Assembly (NCBI RefSeq): GCF_016802865.1
Contig: NZ_JAEVHM010000020.1
Span: 1-53,565, forward strand
Length of the DNA: 53,565 nucleotides
From: Micromonospora parastrephiae
GTDB lineage: Bacteria; Actinomycetota; Actinomycetes; Mycobacteriales; Micromonosporaceae
Reading direction: 5' to 3'
Part shown: positions 18,035 through 26,189 of the stretch, one piece after another
Layout of the letters: every line of letters begins with the position of its first letter
How positions within the stretch are numbered: the first letter of the stretch is position 1
Position numbers and translations under genes: made by a program
The notes under the pieces: model-generated
The model's input: the letters and a program-made list of their open reading frames with translations, nothing else
Told to the model about the DNA's origin: nothing
Database searches by the model: none

Positions 18035-19693
18035 TCAGGTCCGGACGGCCCCGTCCGCCGCGGGCGAACCGGCGGTACGCAGCCAGACGGCCGTGTCCGA
18101 CGGCAGCAGACCGTCGTCGAGCGGCCCACTGGCCAGCAGCAACTCCCCGTCGGCGGGCATCGCCACCGGCGTGTCGGAGAGGTTGACCAGGCAGCGGAAG
18201 CCACCGCCCCGGCTGAACGCGAGCACCCCGTCCGGGGCGGGCAGCCAGGTCAGCTCGCCGTCGCCGAGCGCCGGATCGGCCCGTCGGATCGCGATCGCCG
18301 CCCGGTACAGCTCCAGCATCGAGGCCGCGTCGCCGGTCTGCGCCCGGGCCGTACGGTCCTTCCAGTCGGCCGGCTGCGGCAGCCACGGCGCGGCCGAGCC
18401 GTCGGGGCTGAACCCGAACGGCGGCTCGTCGCCGGTCCACGGCAACGGCACGCGGCAGCCGTCGCGACCGGGGTCGACGCGGCCGGAACGTTCCCACATC
18501 GGGTCCTGGCGCAACGCGTACGGGATGTCCTCGACCTCGTAGAGGCCCAGCTCCTCGCCCTGGTAGACGTAGGCGGCGCCGGGCAGCGACAGCGAGAGCA
18601 GCGCGGCGGCGCGAGCGCGACGGGTGCCCAACTCCAGGTCGGTGGGGATGCCCTCGCGCTTCGCGGCGAAGCTGAACGTGGTGTCGGCCCGGCCGTAGCG
18701 GGTGACGTGCCGGGTCACGTCGTGGTTGGAGAGCACCCAGGTGGCCGGCGCGCCGACCGGCGCGTGCGCGCTCAGCGTCCCGTCGATGCTCTCGCGCAGC
18801 GCCGACGCGTCCCAGGCGCAGCCGAGAAAGTCGAAGTTGAACGCCGCGTGCAGCTCGTCCGGGCGCAGGTAGTTGGCGAACCGCTGCCGGTCCGGCAGCC
18901 ACACCTCACCGATCAGGGCCCGGTCGGGGTACGAGTCGGCGACCCGGCGCCAGCCCCGGTAGATGTCGTGCACCCCGTCGAGGTCGTGGAACGGGTGCGG
19001 CTGGTCCGGTCGCACCTCGGGCAGCGTCCCGTCCTTGACCAGCAGACCGGCCGAGTCGATCCGGATGCCGTCGACGCCCCGGTCGAACCAGAACCGCAGG
19101 ATGTCCTCGAATTCGGCGCGTACCCGGGGGTGATCCCAGTTGAAGTCCGGCTGCTGCGGCGCGAACAGGTGCAGGTACCAGTCGCCGGGGGTGCCGTCCG
19201 GGTTGGTGGTCCGCGTCCAGGTCTCGCCGCCGAACTCGCCGACCCAGTCGGTGGGCCGCTGGTCACCGTTCGGCCCTCGGCCGGGTCGGAACCAGAACAG
19301 GTCCCGCTCGGGCGCCCCGGGCCCGCCGGCGAGCGCGGCCTGGAACCACGGATGCGCGTCGGAGCAGTGGTTGGGCACGACGTCGACGATGGTCCGGATG
19401 CCGAGCGCGTGGGCCTCCGAGATCAGGGCCTCCGCCTCGGCCAGGGAGCCGAAGACCGGGTCGATGTCGCGGTAGTCGGACACGTCGTAGCCGGCGTCGG
19501 CCATCGGCGACGGATACCAGGGACTGAACCAGATGGCGTCGACGCCAAGCGCGGCCAGGTGATCCAGCCGGGACCGGATCCCGGCGATGTCGCCGATTCC
19601 GTCGCCGTTGCCGTCGGCGAAGCTACGCGGATACACCTGGTAGATAACGGCTCCACGCCACCACGGACCACTGTCTGCTGTGGACACGAGCAC
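18035..19693 (-). CDS. GH13 alpha-glucosidase (oligo-alpha-glucosidase type)
   Basis: The 552-residue cytoplasmic enzyme carries the GH13 (beta/alpha)8 motifs: IYQVYPRSFADGNGDG near the N terminus, DVVPNHCSD, GIRIDSA with the nucleophile Asp213, LIGEVWLPD with the acid/base Glu263, and SNHDVTRH with Asp325. It would hydrolyse short alpha-glucosides brought in by the adjacent ABC importer. No signal peptide is present. The start is GTG 19693 or GTG 19687, neither with a strong SD. It is the last gene of the importer operon, 93 bp after the second permease, and is followed by a strong terminator. Confidence 0.92.
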   Translation of the reverse strand: MLVSTADSGPWWRGAVIYQVYPRSFADGNGDGIGDIAGIRSRLDHLAALGVDAIWFSPWYPSPMADAGYDVSDYRDIDPVFGSLAEAEALISEAHALGIRTIVDVVPNHCSDAHPWFQAALAGGPGAPERDLFWFRPGRGPNGDQRPTDWVGEFGGETWTRTTNPDGTPGDWYLHLFAPQQPDFNWDHPRVRAEFEDILRFWFDRGVDGIRIDSAGLLVKDGTLPEVRPDQPHPFHDLDGVHDIYRGWRRVADSYPDRALIGEVWLPDRQRFANYLRPDELHAAFNFDFLGCAWDASALRESIDGTLSAHAPVGAPATWVLSNHDVTRHVTRYGRADTTFSFAAKREGIPTDLELGTRRARAAALLSLSLPGAAYVYQGEELGLYEVEDIPYALRQDPMWERSGRVDPGRDGCRVPLPWTGDEPPFGFSPDGSAAPWLPQPADWKDRTARAQTGDAASMLELYRAAIAIRRADPALGDGELTWLPAPDGVLAFSRGGGFRCLVNLSDTPVAMPADGELLLASGPLDDGLLPSDTAVWLRTAGSPAADGAVRT

Positions 19694-19745
19694 CTGCTTT
19701 CTGGATCAGTACGTCGGCGGGTTCGCCGGACCTGGATATGTGTCG

Positions 19746-19766
19746 GGCGAACGGTCGTCGTTCGCC
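19746..19766 (-). other. Intercistronic hairpin between second permease and alpha-glucosidase
   Basis: A perfect 8-bp stem (GGCGAACG / CGTTCGCC) with a 5-nt loop lies between the two genes. It may stabilise the permease mRNA end or cause partial termination. Confidence 0.5.
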
Positions 19767-19786
19767 GCAGGGAGGCGCGCTGGTGG

Positions 19787-20674
19787 TTATCCCTTGAGGC
19801 TGCCTGTGGTCAGGCCGGACATGATGTTCCGCTGGAAGATCAGGAAGATGATGACGGTCGGAATCGCGGCGATGACCGACGCGGCGATCACCACGTTCAT
19901 CGGCGTACCACCCGCGAAGGTGTAGATGCCGACGCTGACCGTCCTGGTCTCCGGCGACGGCATGACCAGCTTCGGCCAGAGGAAGTCCTTCCAGACCGCC
20001 GTCACCGCGAAGATCGAGACGACGCCGAGAATGGGGCGCGAGAGCGGCAGGATGATCGACCAGAGGGTACGCATCGACGTCGCCCCGTCCATCAGGGCCG
20101 CCGCCATCAGCTCCTCGGGAATCGAGTCGAAGAACCGCTTCAACAGGAAGATGTTGAACGCGTTCGCAACCATCGGCAGCCAGATCGCGAACGGCGAGTC
20201 GAGCAGGTTGATGTGCAGAATCGGCAGGTCGAGCACGGTCACGTACTGCGGAACGATGAGGACCATCGCCGGGATCATCAGCGTCCCCAGCATCAGGGCG
20301 AGGATCACGTTGCCGAACATCGGTCGAAGCTTGGACAGGGAGTACGCGGCGGCGGTGTCGAAGACGAGTTGGAACAGCACCGCGCCGATCGCGTAGTAGA
20401 AGGTGTTGAAGAGCAGCTTGGCGAGGGCCAGGTTGTTCCACGCGTCGATGTAGTTCTGCGGCTGCGGGTCCTTCGGGAACAGCGAGGGTGGGGTCTGCGC
20501 GATCTCCTGGCCGGACTTGAGCGCGCCGGTGACCATCCAGTAGAGCGGTCCGAGGAAGACGAGCGTGAACCCCGCCACGACCACGACCAGCAGCGTCCAG
20601 TAGATGACCCGGCCGCGCCCCCGGCTGAGCTGGGATTGGGAGATGAGGGTCCGGGTTCCGGAATCCTGTGCCAT
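19787..20674 (-). CDS. Sugar ABC transporter permease (MalG-like)
   Basis: The 295-residue inner-membrane protein has six hydrophobic segments and the EAA loop (EELMAAALMDGATSMRTLW, about 185-205) that contacts the ATPase. It pairs with the permease just upstream to form the channel of a CUT1-type importer for oligosaccharides. No ATPase gene is in the cluster, as is usual for these actinomycete systems that share an MsiK-like ATPase. It starts 11 bp after the stop of the other permease. Confidence 0.92.
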   Translation of the reverse strand: MAQDSGTRTLISQSQLSRGRGRVIYWTLLVVVVAGFTLVFLGPLYWMVTGALKSGQEIAQTPPSLFPKDPQPQNYIDAWNNLALAKLLFNTFYYAIGAVLFQLVFDTAAAYSLSKLRPMFGNVILALMLGTLMIPAMVLIVPQYVTVLDLPILHINLLDSPFAIWLPMVANAFNIFLLKRFFDSIPEELMAAALMDGATSMRTLWSIILPLSRPILGVVSIFAVTAVWKDFLWPKLVMPSPETRTVSVGIYTFAGGTPMNVVIAASVIAAIPTVIIFLIFQRNIMSGLTTGSLKG

Positions 20675-20685
20675 TCCTCGCCGTC

Positions 20686-21641
20686 CTAGTCCTGTTTCGC
20701 AGTCAGCCGCACGTACACGGCGGAGAAGCCGGCCAGCACCACGAGCATGATCACGCCCAGGGCGGCGGCGCCGTTGAGGTCGTTCTGGAAGAACCCGTGC
20801 TGGTAGATGAGGTACGCCACCGAGGTCGCCGAGTCCTCCGCGCCCGCGCCGTTGGCGAGGATCAGGGGTTCGATGAAGAGTTGCATGGTGGCGACGATCT
20901 GCAACATCGCCAGGAGCGCGAGGATCAACCGGGTCTGCGGGATCGTCACGTGGACGATCCGACGCCAGATCCCGGCGCGTCGAGCTCCGCCGCCTCGTAG
21001 AGCTCGCCGGGGATGTTCTGCAACGACGCCAGGTAGATCAGTACGGCGCCGCCCATGTTCATCCAGGTGGACGCGACCACCATCGCCGGCATCGTCATCT
21101 CCGGCGACTGCATCCACTGCGACGTGGGCAGGTGCAGTGCCTTGAGGATCGCGTTGAACAGCCCCGCCTCGCTGGGGTCGTACGCGTAGAACTTGAAGAG
21201 GAAGAGCGCGGAGGCCGGCGGCAGCATCACCGGTAGGTAGACCAGGATCCGCAGGTACCCCTTGGCGTGGCGGAACTCGTTGAGCAGGATCGCCACGAAG
21301 AACGGCACCACGTAGCCGAGGGCCAGCGCCAGGACGGTGAAGTAGAAGGTGTTCTGCCAGGCCGTCCAGAAGCTGGGGTCGGCGATGATGCGGGAGTAGT
21401 TGTCCCAACCCACCCAGGTGGTCTCGCCGCGCCGGGTGCGCTGGAAGCTCATGACGATGCCGCGCACCATCGGGTACCAGGAGAAGACGACGAAGCAGAG
21501 CACCGCACCGATCAGGAACGCGTGACCGGTCAGGTTGTCCCGTAGCTTGCGGCCGAGGCTCGTACGCTGCGGCCTCGCCGAGTACGGCGACGGCGGGCGG
21601 CCCGCTTTCCGAGGGATCTGCGGGACGGTGGTGATCGCCAA
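20686..21641 (-). CDS. Sugar ABC transporter permease (MalF-like), apparent frameshift near 20976
   Basis: The protein has a hydrophilic N terminus, then six membrane segments (HAFLIGAVLCFVVFSWYPMV, FYFTVLALALGYVVPFFVA and others). The first frame breaks just in the EAA loop: LYEAAELD continues as GAGIWRRIVHVTIPQTRL only in the neighbouring frame, which runs to the stop at 20686. One missing G (GACGGCGCC read as GACGCGCC) explains it. Joined, it is a normal 318-residue MalF-type permease. TTG 21641 was chosen because AGGAG lies 5 bp upstream. It follows the binding-protein gene, with a hairpin between. Confidence 0.8.
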
Positions 21642-21687
21642 GGCAACTCCTGGGTGAGTCGGTGACGTCGTCGATGCCGCGGACGGC

Positions 21688-21719
21688 GTGGGGGCCGGGT
21701 CGGCGTCCCGGCCCCCCAC
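21688..21719 (-). other. Intercistronic hairpin between binding-protein and permease genes
   Basis: A 12-bp stem with one bulged base (GTGGGGGCCGGG / CCCGGCCCCCCAC) lies just past the binding-protein stop. Such hairpins often let the binding protein be made in excess over the permeases by partial termination or mRNA protection. Confidence 0.6.
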
Positions 21720-21727
21720 ACGATCGG

Positions 21728-23107
21728 TCAGCTCTCCGCGGCGAGGAGCTGGTTGACCTTTTCCTCGGCGGTCTTGAGCAGCGCGTCGATGTTCGCGTTC
21801 GGGTTCGTCAGGACCCCGGACATCGCGGCGTCGAGCACCGCGTAGACGGCCTGGGCGTTGCGCGGCTCACCCTTGATCGGAACCGGGGTCGCCTCGAAGA
21901 GCGCGAAGTTCGCCGTGTCGACGTTCGCGTTCGCCTTGCGCAGCTCCAGCTCCTGCTTCTGCGCCTCGCTGCCGTTGGCGAAGAGCAGCGGCTGGGGCAG
22001 ACCCACCGGGTAGTTCTGCGGCTTGGCCCGGACGTAGTCGAACTGGCCCTTGCCCGGGGTCAGCTTCTGGTACGCGATCCACTTCATGCCGGCCTTGACC
22101 TGCTCGGGGGTGAGGTCCTTCTTGAAGAAGTAGCCCTCGCCGCCACCGAGCGTCCCCTTCGCCGGGCCGTCCTGGCCAGGCAGCGGGCTCATCGCCCAGT
22201 CCTGGAACTTGCCCTGGAACTGGCTGACGATCGCCTGGGTGGAGTCCGGTGCGCCGATGAACATGCCGACCTTGCCCGCGCCGGCGTTGGTCAGCAGGTC
22301 ACCCCACTGGAGCAGCTGGCGGGCGCCCATGCTGTTGTCGCCGTACCGCATGTCCTTGAGGTTCTGCAGGACCTGCTTGCCCATCGCGTTGTTGAAGTCG
22401 GCCTTCTTGCCGTCCTCGGTCAGCACCCGGCCGCCCTGCGAGTAGAGCAGGGAGGTGAAGTGCCAGCCGCCGGTGTTGCCGGCGCTGTACTCCGAGTAGC
22501 CGGCGATGCCGTTGCCGAGCGCGGAGATCTTTTTGGCTGCCGCCCGGACGTCGGCCCAGGTCTTGGGCGGGTTGTTCACGTCCAGCCCGGCCTGCTGGAA
22601 CAGGACCTTGTTGTAGACCAGGCCCATCGAGTAGTTATCCACCGGAACGGCGTAGAGCTTGCCGCCGTCGGTGAAGACCTCCTTGAGCGCCGGGTCGACG
22701 CTGTCCCAGGTCGGGATCGCGTCCTTGTTGACGTGCTGACTGATGTCCATCGCCTGACCGGAGTCGAGCACCTGCTGGAGATCGGTCATGTACCCGTAGA
22801 AGACGTCGGTCACGGTGCCGCCGGCGAGGCGGGCGGTGAAGTCCGGCGGGTTGTTGCACTGCTCGCCGACGCTCACGCTCCTGATGACGATGTCCGGGTT
22901 CAGCCGCTGGAACTCGGAGACGTCGTCGTTCCAGTTCTTCAACAGCTCTTTCTGGGCGCCGACCGGCTGACAGTCGACCGTGATGGTGACCTTGCCGCCG
23001 GCGTTGGTGTCCTTGTCGCCGCTCTTCGTGGAGCACGCCGTGAGGCTGAACCCCAGGCCGGCCACGAGCGCCAGCGCCGCAGCCTTTCGGTATTGCGGTA
23101 CGGACAT
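21728..23107 (-). CDS. Sugar ABC transporter substrate-binding lipoprotein
   Basis: The 459-residue exported lipoprotein has a signal peptide ending in the lipobox LTAC (Cys about residue 25) and an extracellular solute-binding family 1 fold (FQRLNPDIVIRSV, GGKLYAVPVDNYSMGLVYN, PDSTQAIVSQFQGKFQDWAM). It would capture alpha-glucan oligosaccharides and deliver them to the two permeases downstream. ATG 23107 was chosen for the GAAGGGATGG just upstream and because it begins directly at the signal peptide; a longer open frame has no such support. It is the first gene of the importer operon, with a promoter and candidate LacI operator upstream. Confidence 0.92.
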   Translation of the reverse strand: MSVPQYRKAAALALVAGLGFSLTACSTKSGDKDTNAGGKVTITVDCQPVGAQKELLKNWNDDVSEFQRLNPDIVIRSVSVGEQCNNPPDFTARLAGGTVTDVFYGYMTDLQQVLDSGQAMDISQHVNKDAIPTWDSVDPALKEVFTDGGKLYAVPVDNYSMGLVYNKVLFQQAGLDVNNPPKTWADVRAAAKKISALGNGIAGYSEYSAGNTGGWHFTSLLYSQGGRVLTEDGKKADFNNAMGKQVLQNLKDMRYGDNSMGARQLLQWGDLLTNAGAGKVGMFIGAPDSTQAIVSQFQGKFQDWAMSPLPGQDGPAKGTLGGGEGYFFKKDLTPEQVKAGMKWIAYQKLTPGKGQFDYVRAKPQNYPVGLPQPLLFANGSEAQKQELELRKANANVDTANFALFEATPVPIKGEPRNAQAVYAVLDAAMSGVLTNPNANIDALLKTAEEKVNQLLAAES

Positions 23108-23210
23108 CTGTCCATCCCTTCGGGAACGGGTGTCTCCAAGACGTTCGCTGATCTGCGGTGAAGCGACCTGACGCCCTGTAGCTGCGCCGGAGCCAGGTGT
23201 GAGTGGAGTC

Positions 23211-23239
23211 ACTGTAACGAGGCCGACTCATTTCAGCAA
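23211..23239 (-). promoter_or_regulatory. Promoter of the sugar importer operon
   Basis: On the minus strand TTGCTG (23239-23234) and TACAGT (23216-23211) are separated by exactly 17 bp, a good sigma-70-type promoter. Transcription would begin near 23204. Confidence 0.6.
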
Positions 23240-23260
23240 GGTGTCGACGGTGTTCTGAAA
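23231..23260. promoter_or_regulatory. Candidate LacI-family operator
   Basis: TTTCAG and CTGAAA arms lie symmetrically about a central GTCGAC (30 bp, centre 23245.5), overlapping the -35 box of the importer promoter. Position and symmetry fit repression by the LacI protein encoded just upstream; no binding data are implied. Confidence 0.5.
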
Positions 23261-23353
23261 GGACGCGACATCTTGACGACAGAGGCCGACAGGAGGCCGT
23301 TATGCGCCGGATAAGGTGGCTTATGGACCCATCTGCCGGGCGGCCATGGAAAA

Positions 23354-23386
23354 CGGCCGCCGACCGCGAGACGCGGTCGACGGCCG
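23354..23386 (-). terminator. Rho-independent terminator of lacI
   Basis: A nested stem (CGGCCG arms outside, CGACCGCG / CGCGGTCG inside, 3-nt loop) is followed on the minus strand by TTTTCC. It lies 34 bp past the lacI stop. Confidence 0.8.
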
Positions 23387-23419
23387 GAAGGGCGGTCGGT
23401 CAGTGGGGCAGGGCGATGG

Positions 23420-24424
23420 TCAGCGACCGGGGGCGGGCGCGGTGGAGCCACGCACGACCAACTCCGGCTCGAACAGCAACTCGTCGTGCAGCACGCCGGC
23501 ACCCTCGATCTGGGTAACCAGCAGATCCACGGCAGCCTGCCCCATCGTCTCGATCGGCTGCCGCACCGTGGTCAACGGCGGGTCGGTGCAGGTCATGAAC
23601 GCGGAGTCGTCGAAGCCCACAACCGAGATGTCGCTCGGCACCGTGCGACCCAGCCGCCGGGCCGCCCGGATCGTGCCCAACGCCAGGACGTCGCTGGCGC
23701 AGATGATGCCGGTCACGCCCCGCTCGACCAACTTCGTCGCGGCGACCCGCGCGCCCTCCATCGAGAAGCTGGAGCGTTCGACGCACTCGGCGTCGGCCTC
23801 GCCCCAGCCCGCAGCCTGGACCATCGCGTTCAGCTTGCGCCGGGAGGGCACATGCCCCTCCGGGCCGAGCACCATCCCGATCCGTTCGTGCCCGAGCGAG
23901 CGCAGATGCCCGTACGCCTGCTCCACGGCCACCGCGTCGTCCGTGGAGACCCGGGGGAAACCCAACTCGTCCACACCCGCGTTGACCAACACCACCGGCA
24001 GACCCCGGTCGGTCAGCCGCCGGTAGTGGTCGTGCCGGGCGTCGGCGAGCGCGTACGAACCACCGGCGAAGATCACCCCGGAGACCTGGTGGTCGAGGAG
24101 CATCTCCACGTAGTCCATTTCGGAGACGCCGCCGATGGTCCGGGCACAGAGAGCCGGGGTGTAGCCGCGCTGGGCGAGGGTCCCGGTGACGACCTCGGCC
24201 AGCGCCGGGAAGATCGGGTTCTGCAACTCGGGCAGCACCAGCCCGACCAGCCGGGCACGTTCGCCGCGCAGCTTGGTCGGCCGCTCGTAGCCGAGTACGT
24301 CGAGTGCGGTCAGCACGGCGGTCCGGGTCGCCTCGGAAACACCGTCGCGGCCGTTGAGCACCCGGCTGACAGTGGCCTCGCTGACGCCCGCCTTCTTGGC
24401 AACTTCAGTCAACCGCTTGGTCAC
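23420..24424 (-). CDS. LacI-family transcriptional regulator of the alpha-glucan locus
   Basis: The 334-residue regulator has an N-terminal helix-turn-helix (LTEVAKKAGVSEATVSRVLN, about 5-24) and hinge, followed by a periplasmic-binding-protein-like sensor domain (ARLVGLVLPELQNPIF, ISVVGFDDSAFMTCTDPPLT). It most likely represses the importer-glucosidase operon and perhaps the glucanases, with an oligosaccharide inducer. The GTG start at 24424 has no SD but a TAGCAT hexamer 7 bp upstream, suggesting a leaderless transcript. It reads in the same direction as the importer operon and ends in its own terminator. Confidence 0.93.
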   Translation of the reverse strand: MTKRLTEVAKKAGVSEATVSRVLNGRDGVSEATRTAVLTALDVLGYERPTKLRGERARLVGLVLPELQNPIFPALAEVVTGTLAQRGYTPALCARTIGGVSEMDYVEMLLDHQVSGVIFAGGSYALADARHDHYRRLTDRGLPVVLVNAGVDELGFPRVSTDDAVAVEQAYGHLRSLGHERIGMVLGPEGHVPSRRKLNAMVQAAGWGEADAECVERSSFSMEGARVAATKLVERGVTGIICASDVLALGTIRAARRLGRTVPSDISVVGFDDSAFMTCTDPPLTTVRQPIETMGQAAVDLLVTQIEGAGVLHDELLFEPELVVRGSTAPAPGR

Positions 24425-24431
24425 GGCAGCA

Positions 24432-24437
24432 ATGCTA
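24432..24437 (-). promoter_or_regulatory. Candidate -10 box, leaderless lacI transcript
   Basis: TAGCAT lies 7 bp before the GTG start and no ribosome-binding site is seen. No convincing -35 box is present. Confidence 0.4.
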
Positions 24438-24621
24438 CGTCACCCCAATGAAAGAAATGAACAGCAAAATGCGCAGAGTTTGCTGTCAAGCTGCTGCAAT
24501 CTGCCATCACACGCCACCCGACCCCTCGCGTCATCATGAGTTGTGGTGCCCCACAAAAGGAACATTCTAGGCTCTACCGCCCACCACAACTCCATGATCG
24601 ACGGGACGGAAGTGGAGCCCG

Positions 24622-26103
24622 TCAGGACAGGTTGCGCAGCGCGTCCTCGATGGCCCGGTGGAACGTCGGGTACGCGTAGATCATGTGGCGGAGCTGGCTC
24701 AGCGGCACCGCCGCGTGCACCGCCACCACCAGCGCGGAGAGCACCTCACCGCCGGCCGGGCCGACCGAGGTCGCGCCGATCAGCACGCCCTGGTCGGCGT
24801 CCGCGATCAGCTTGATGAAGCCCTCGTCGCCGACCTGATGGATCCAGCCCCGGGTCGAGCTGCTCAGCTTGGTGAATCCGACCTGCACGTTGATGCCGCG
24901 CTCGCGGGCCTGCCGCTCGGTCAGCCCCACCGCGCCGACCTCCGGATCGGTGAACGTCACCCGGGGCAGGGCACGGTAGTCGGCGCGCGGCACGCTGCCC
25001 GCCGATCCGCTCGATCCGCTGGCGGCCAGCGAACTGGACGCGCCCATCGCGCCGCCCACCACGCTGGCGGTCCCACTGGCGTCCGGTCCAGCGCCCGCGA
25101 GCCGGGCGCGCGCCAGCACATCGGCGATCACGATCGCCGCCTGGTACATGGCGATGTGGGTGAAGGCCCCCTCGCCGGTCACGTCACCGACCGCCCAGAT
25201 GCCGTCGGTCACGTGCAGCCGGTCGTCCACCGCCAGGTAGCGCTGGGCGGCGTCCACCCCGACCGTGTCCAAGCCCAGCTCGTCCAGGTGGGCGCGGCGT
25301 CCGGTCACCACCAGCAGTCGGTCGGCGGTGAACTCCGCCCCGCCGGCGCCCCGCAGGGTGAACCGGCTCCCGTCATGCTCGACGCGCTCGGCCCGTACCC
25401 CGGTGTGGATCTCCACGCCGTCGGCGCGCAGCGCCGCGGCCGCGACCTCGGACGCCTCCGGCTCCTCGACGGCCAGCACCCGCTCCAGCGCCTCCACCAC
25501 CGTCACCCGCACGCCGAAGCGGGCGAAGACCTGGGCCAGTTCCAGCCCGATGGCGCCACCGCCGAGCACCAGCAGCGACGCCGGCAGCTCCTCGACCTCG
25601 ATCGCCTGGTGGTTGGTCCAGTACGGGGTGTCGGCCAGCCCGTCGATCGGCGGCACCGAGGGACGGGTCCCGGTGCCCAGCACGATTCCGTGGCGCGCCT
25701 GGAACACCTGGTCGCCGACGCGGACCCGGCCCGGGCCGTCGATCCGACCACTGCCCCGGACGAACCGGCCGCCCCGGTCGGTGAACCGACGCACGGCCAC
25801 CGTGTCGTCCCAGGTGTCGGTCGCCTCCTCGCGGATGCGCTTCGCCACCGGCGCCCAGTCCGCCTGGACCTGCGCCGCCCCGGCCAGGCCGTCGACCCGA
25901 CGCGCCTCGGCGAGCGCGTTGGCCGCCCTGATCATCATCTTGCTCGGGATGCAGCCCCAGTACGGGCACTCCCCGCCGACCAGGTCCCGTTCGACACCGA
26001 CGACGCTCAGGCCGGCCTCGGCGAGTCGCCCGGCCACCTCCTCGCCGCCGACCCCGAGCCCGATCACGACCACATCCACCAGCTCCGGTTCCGCCACCTG
26101 CAC
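24622..26103 (-). CDS. FAD-dependent pyridine nucleotide-disulfide oxidoreductase
   Basis: The 493-residue flavoprotein has an N-terminal FAD site (VVVIGLGVGGEEVAGRL), a redox-active disulfide GGECPYWGCIPSK (Cys46, Cys51), a central NAD(P) site (LLVLGGGAIGLELAQVFARF), a second FAD contact (GIWAVGDVTGEGAFTHIA) and a dimerisation domain (FTDPEVGAVGLTERQA). This is the lipoamide dehydrogenase / mercuric reductase class; the NMerA domain and the C-terminal Cys pair of mercuric reductase are absent, so the substrate is open. A Ser/Gly/Ala-rich insert of about 40 residues precedes the dimerisation domain. GTG 26103 was chosen because GGGGGA is just upstream and the next gene is divergent. Confidence 0.87.
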   Translation of the reverse strand: MQVAEPELVDVVVIGLGVGGEEVAGRLAEAGLSVVGVERDLVGGECPYWGCIPSKMMIRAANALAEARRVDGLAGAAQVQADWAPVAKRIREEATDTWDDTVAVRRFTDRGGRFVRGSGRIDGPGRVRVGDQVFQARHGIVLGTGTRPSVPPIDGLADTPYWTNHQAIEVEELPASLLVLGGGAIGLELAQVFARFGVRVTVVEALERVLAVEEPEASEVAAAALRADGVEIHTGVRAERVEHDGSRFTLRGAGGAEFTADRLLVVTGRRAHLDELGLDTVGVDAAQRYLAVDDRLHVTDGIWAVGDVTGEGAFTHIAMYQAAIVIADVLARARLAGAGPDASGTASVVGGAMGASSSLAASGSSGSAGSVPRADYRALPRVTFTDPEVGAVGLTERQARERGINVQVGFTKLSSSTRGWIHQVGDEGFIKLIADADQGVLIGATSVGPAGGEVLSALVVAVHAAVPLSQLRHMIYAYPTFHRAIEDALRNLS

Positions 26104-26177
26104 AGCATCCCCCAGCGGCAGCACCCCAACCGCCGAGGGTGGGCGGAAAGTCGACTCCCTCACCGGGCCGGGCAGCC

Positions 26178-26183
26178 TACGGT
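26178..26183 (+). promoter_or_regulatory. Candidate -10 box, leaderless serine hydrolase transcript
   Basis: TACGGT ends 6 bp before the ATG at 26190, with no SD between them. Confidence 0.4.
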
Positions 26184-26189
26184 TACCGC

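Larger units (their letters stand above)
23108..23419. other. 312-bp regulatory region between importer operon and lacI
   Basis: This region holds no gene. It contains the 5' leader (about 97 nt) and promoter of the binding-protein gene, a 30-bp palindrome over that promoter, and the lacI terminator; each is listed separately. Confidence 0.7.

Noticed and set aside
17648..20689. Plus-strand open frame over 1000 codons
   Set aside because: Lies antisense to the glucosidase and permease genes, whose motifs are unmistakable; composition is non-coding.
24622..26103. Mercuric reductase and mer operon
   Set aside because: No N-terminal heavy-metal domain, no C-terminal Cys pair and no mer genes nearby.
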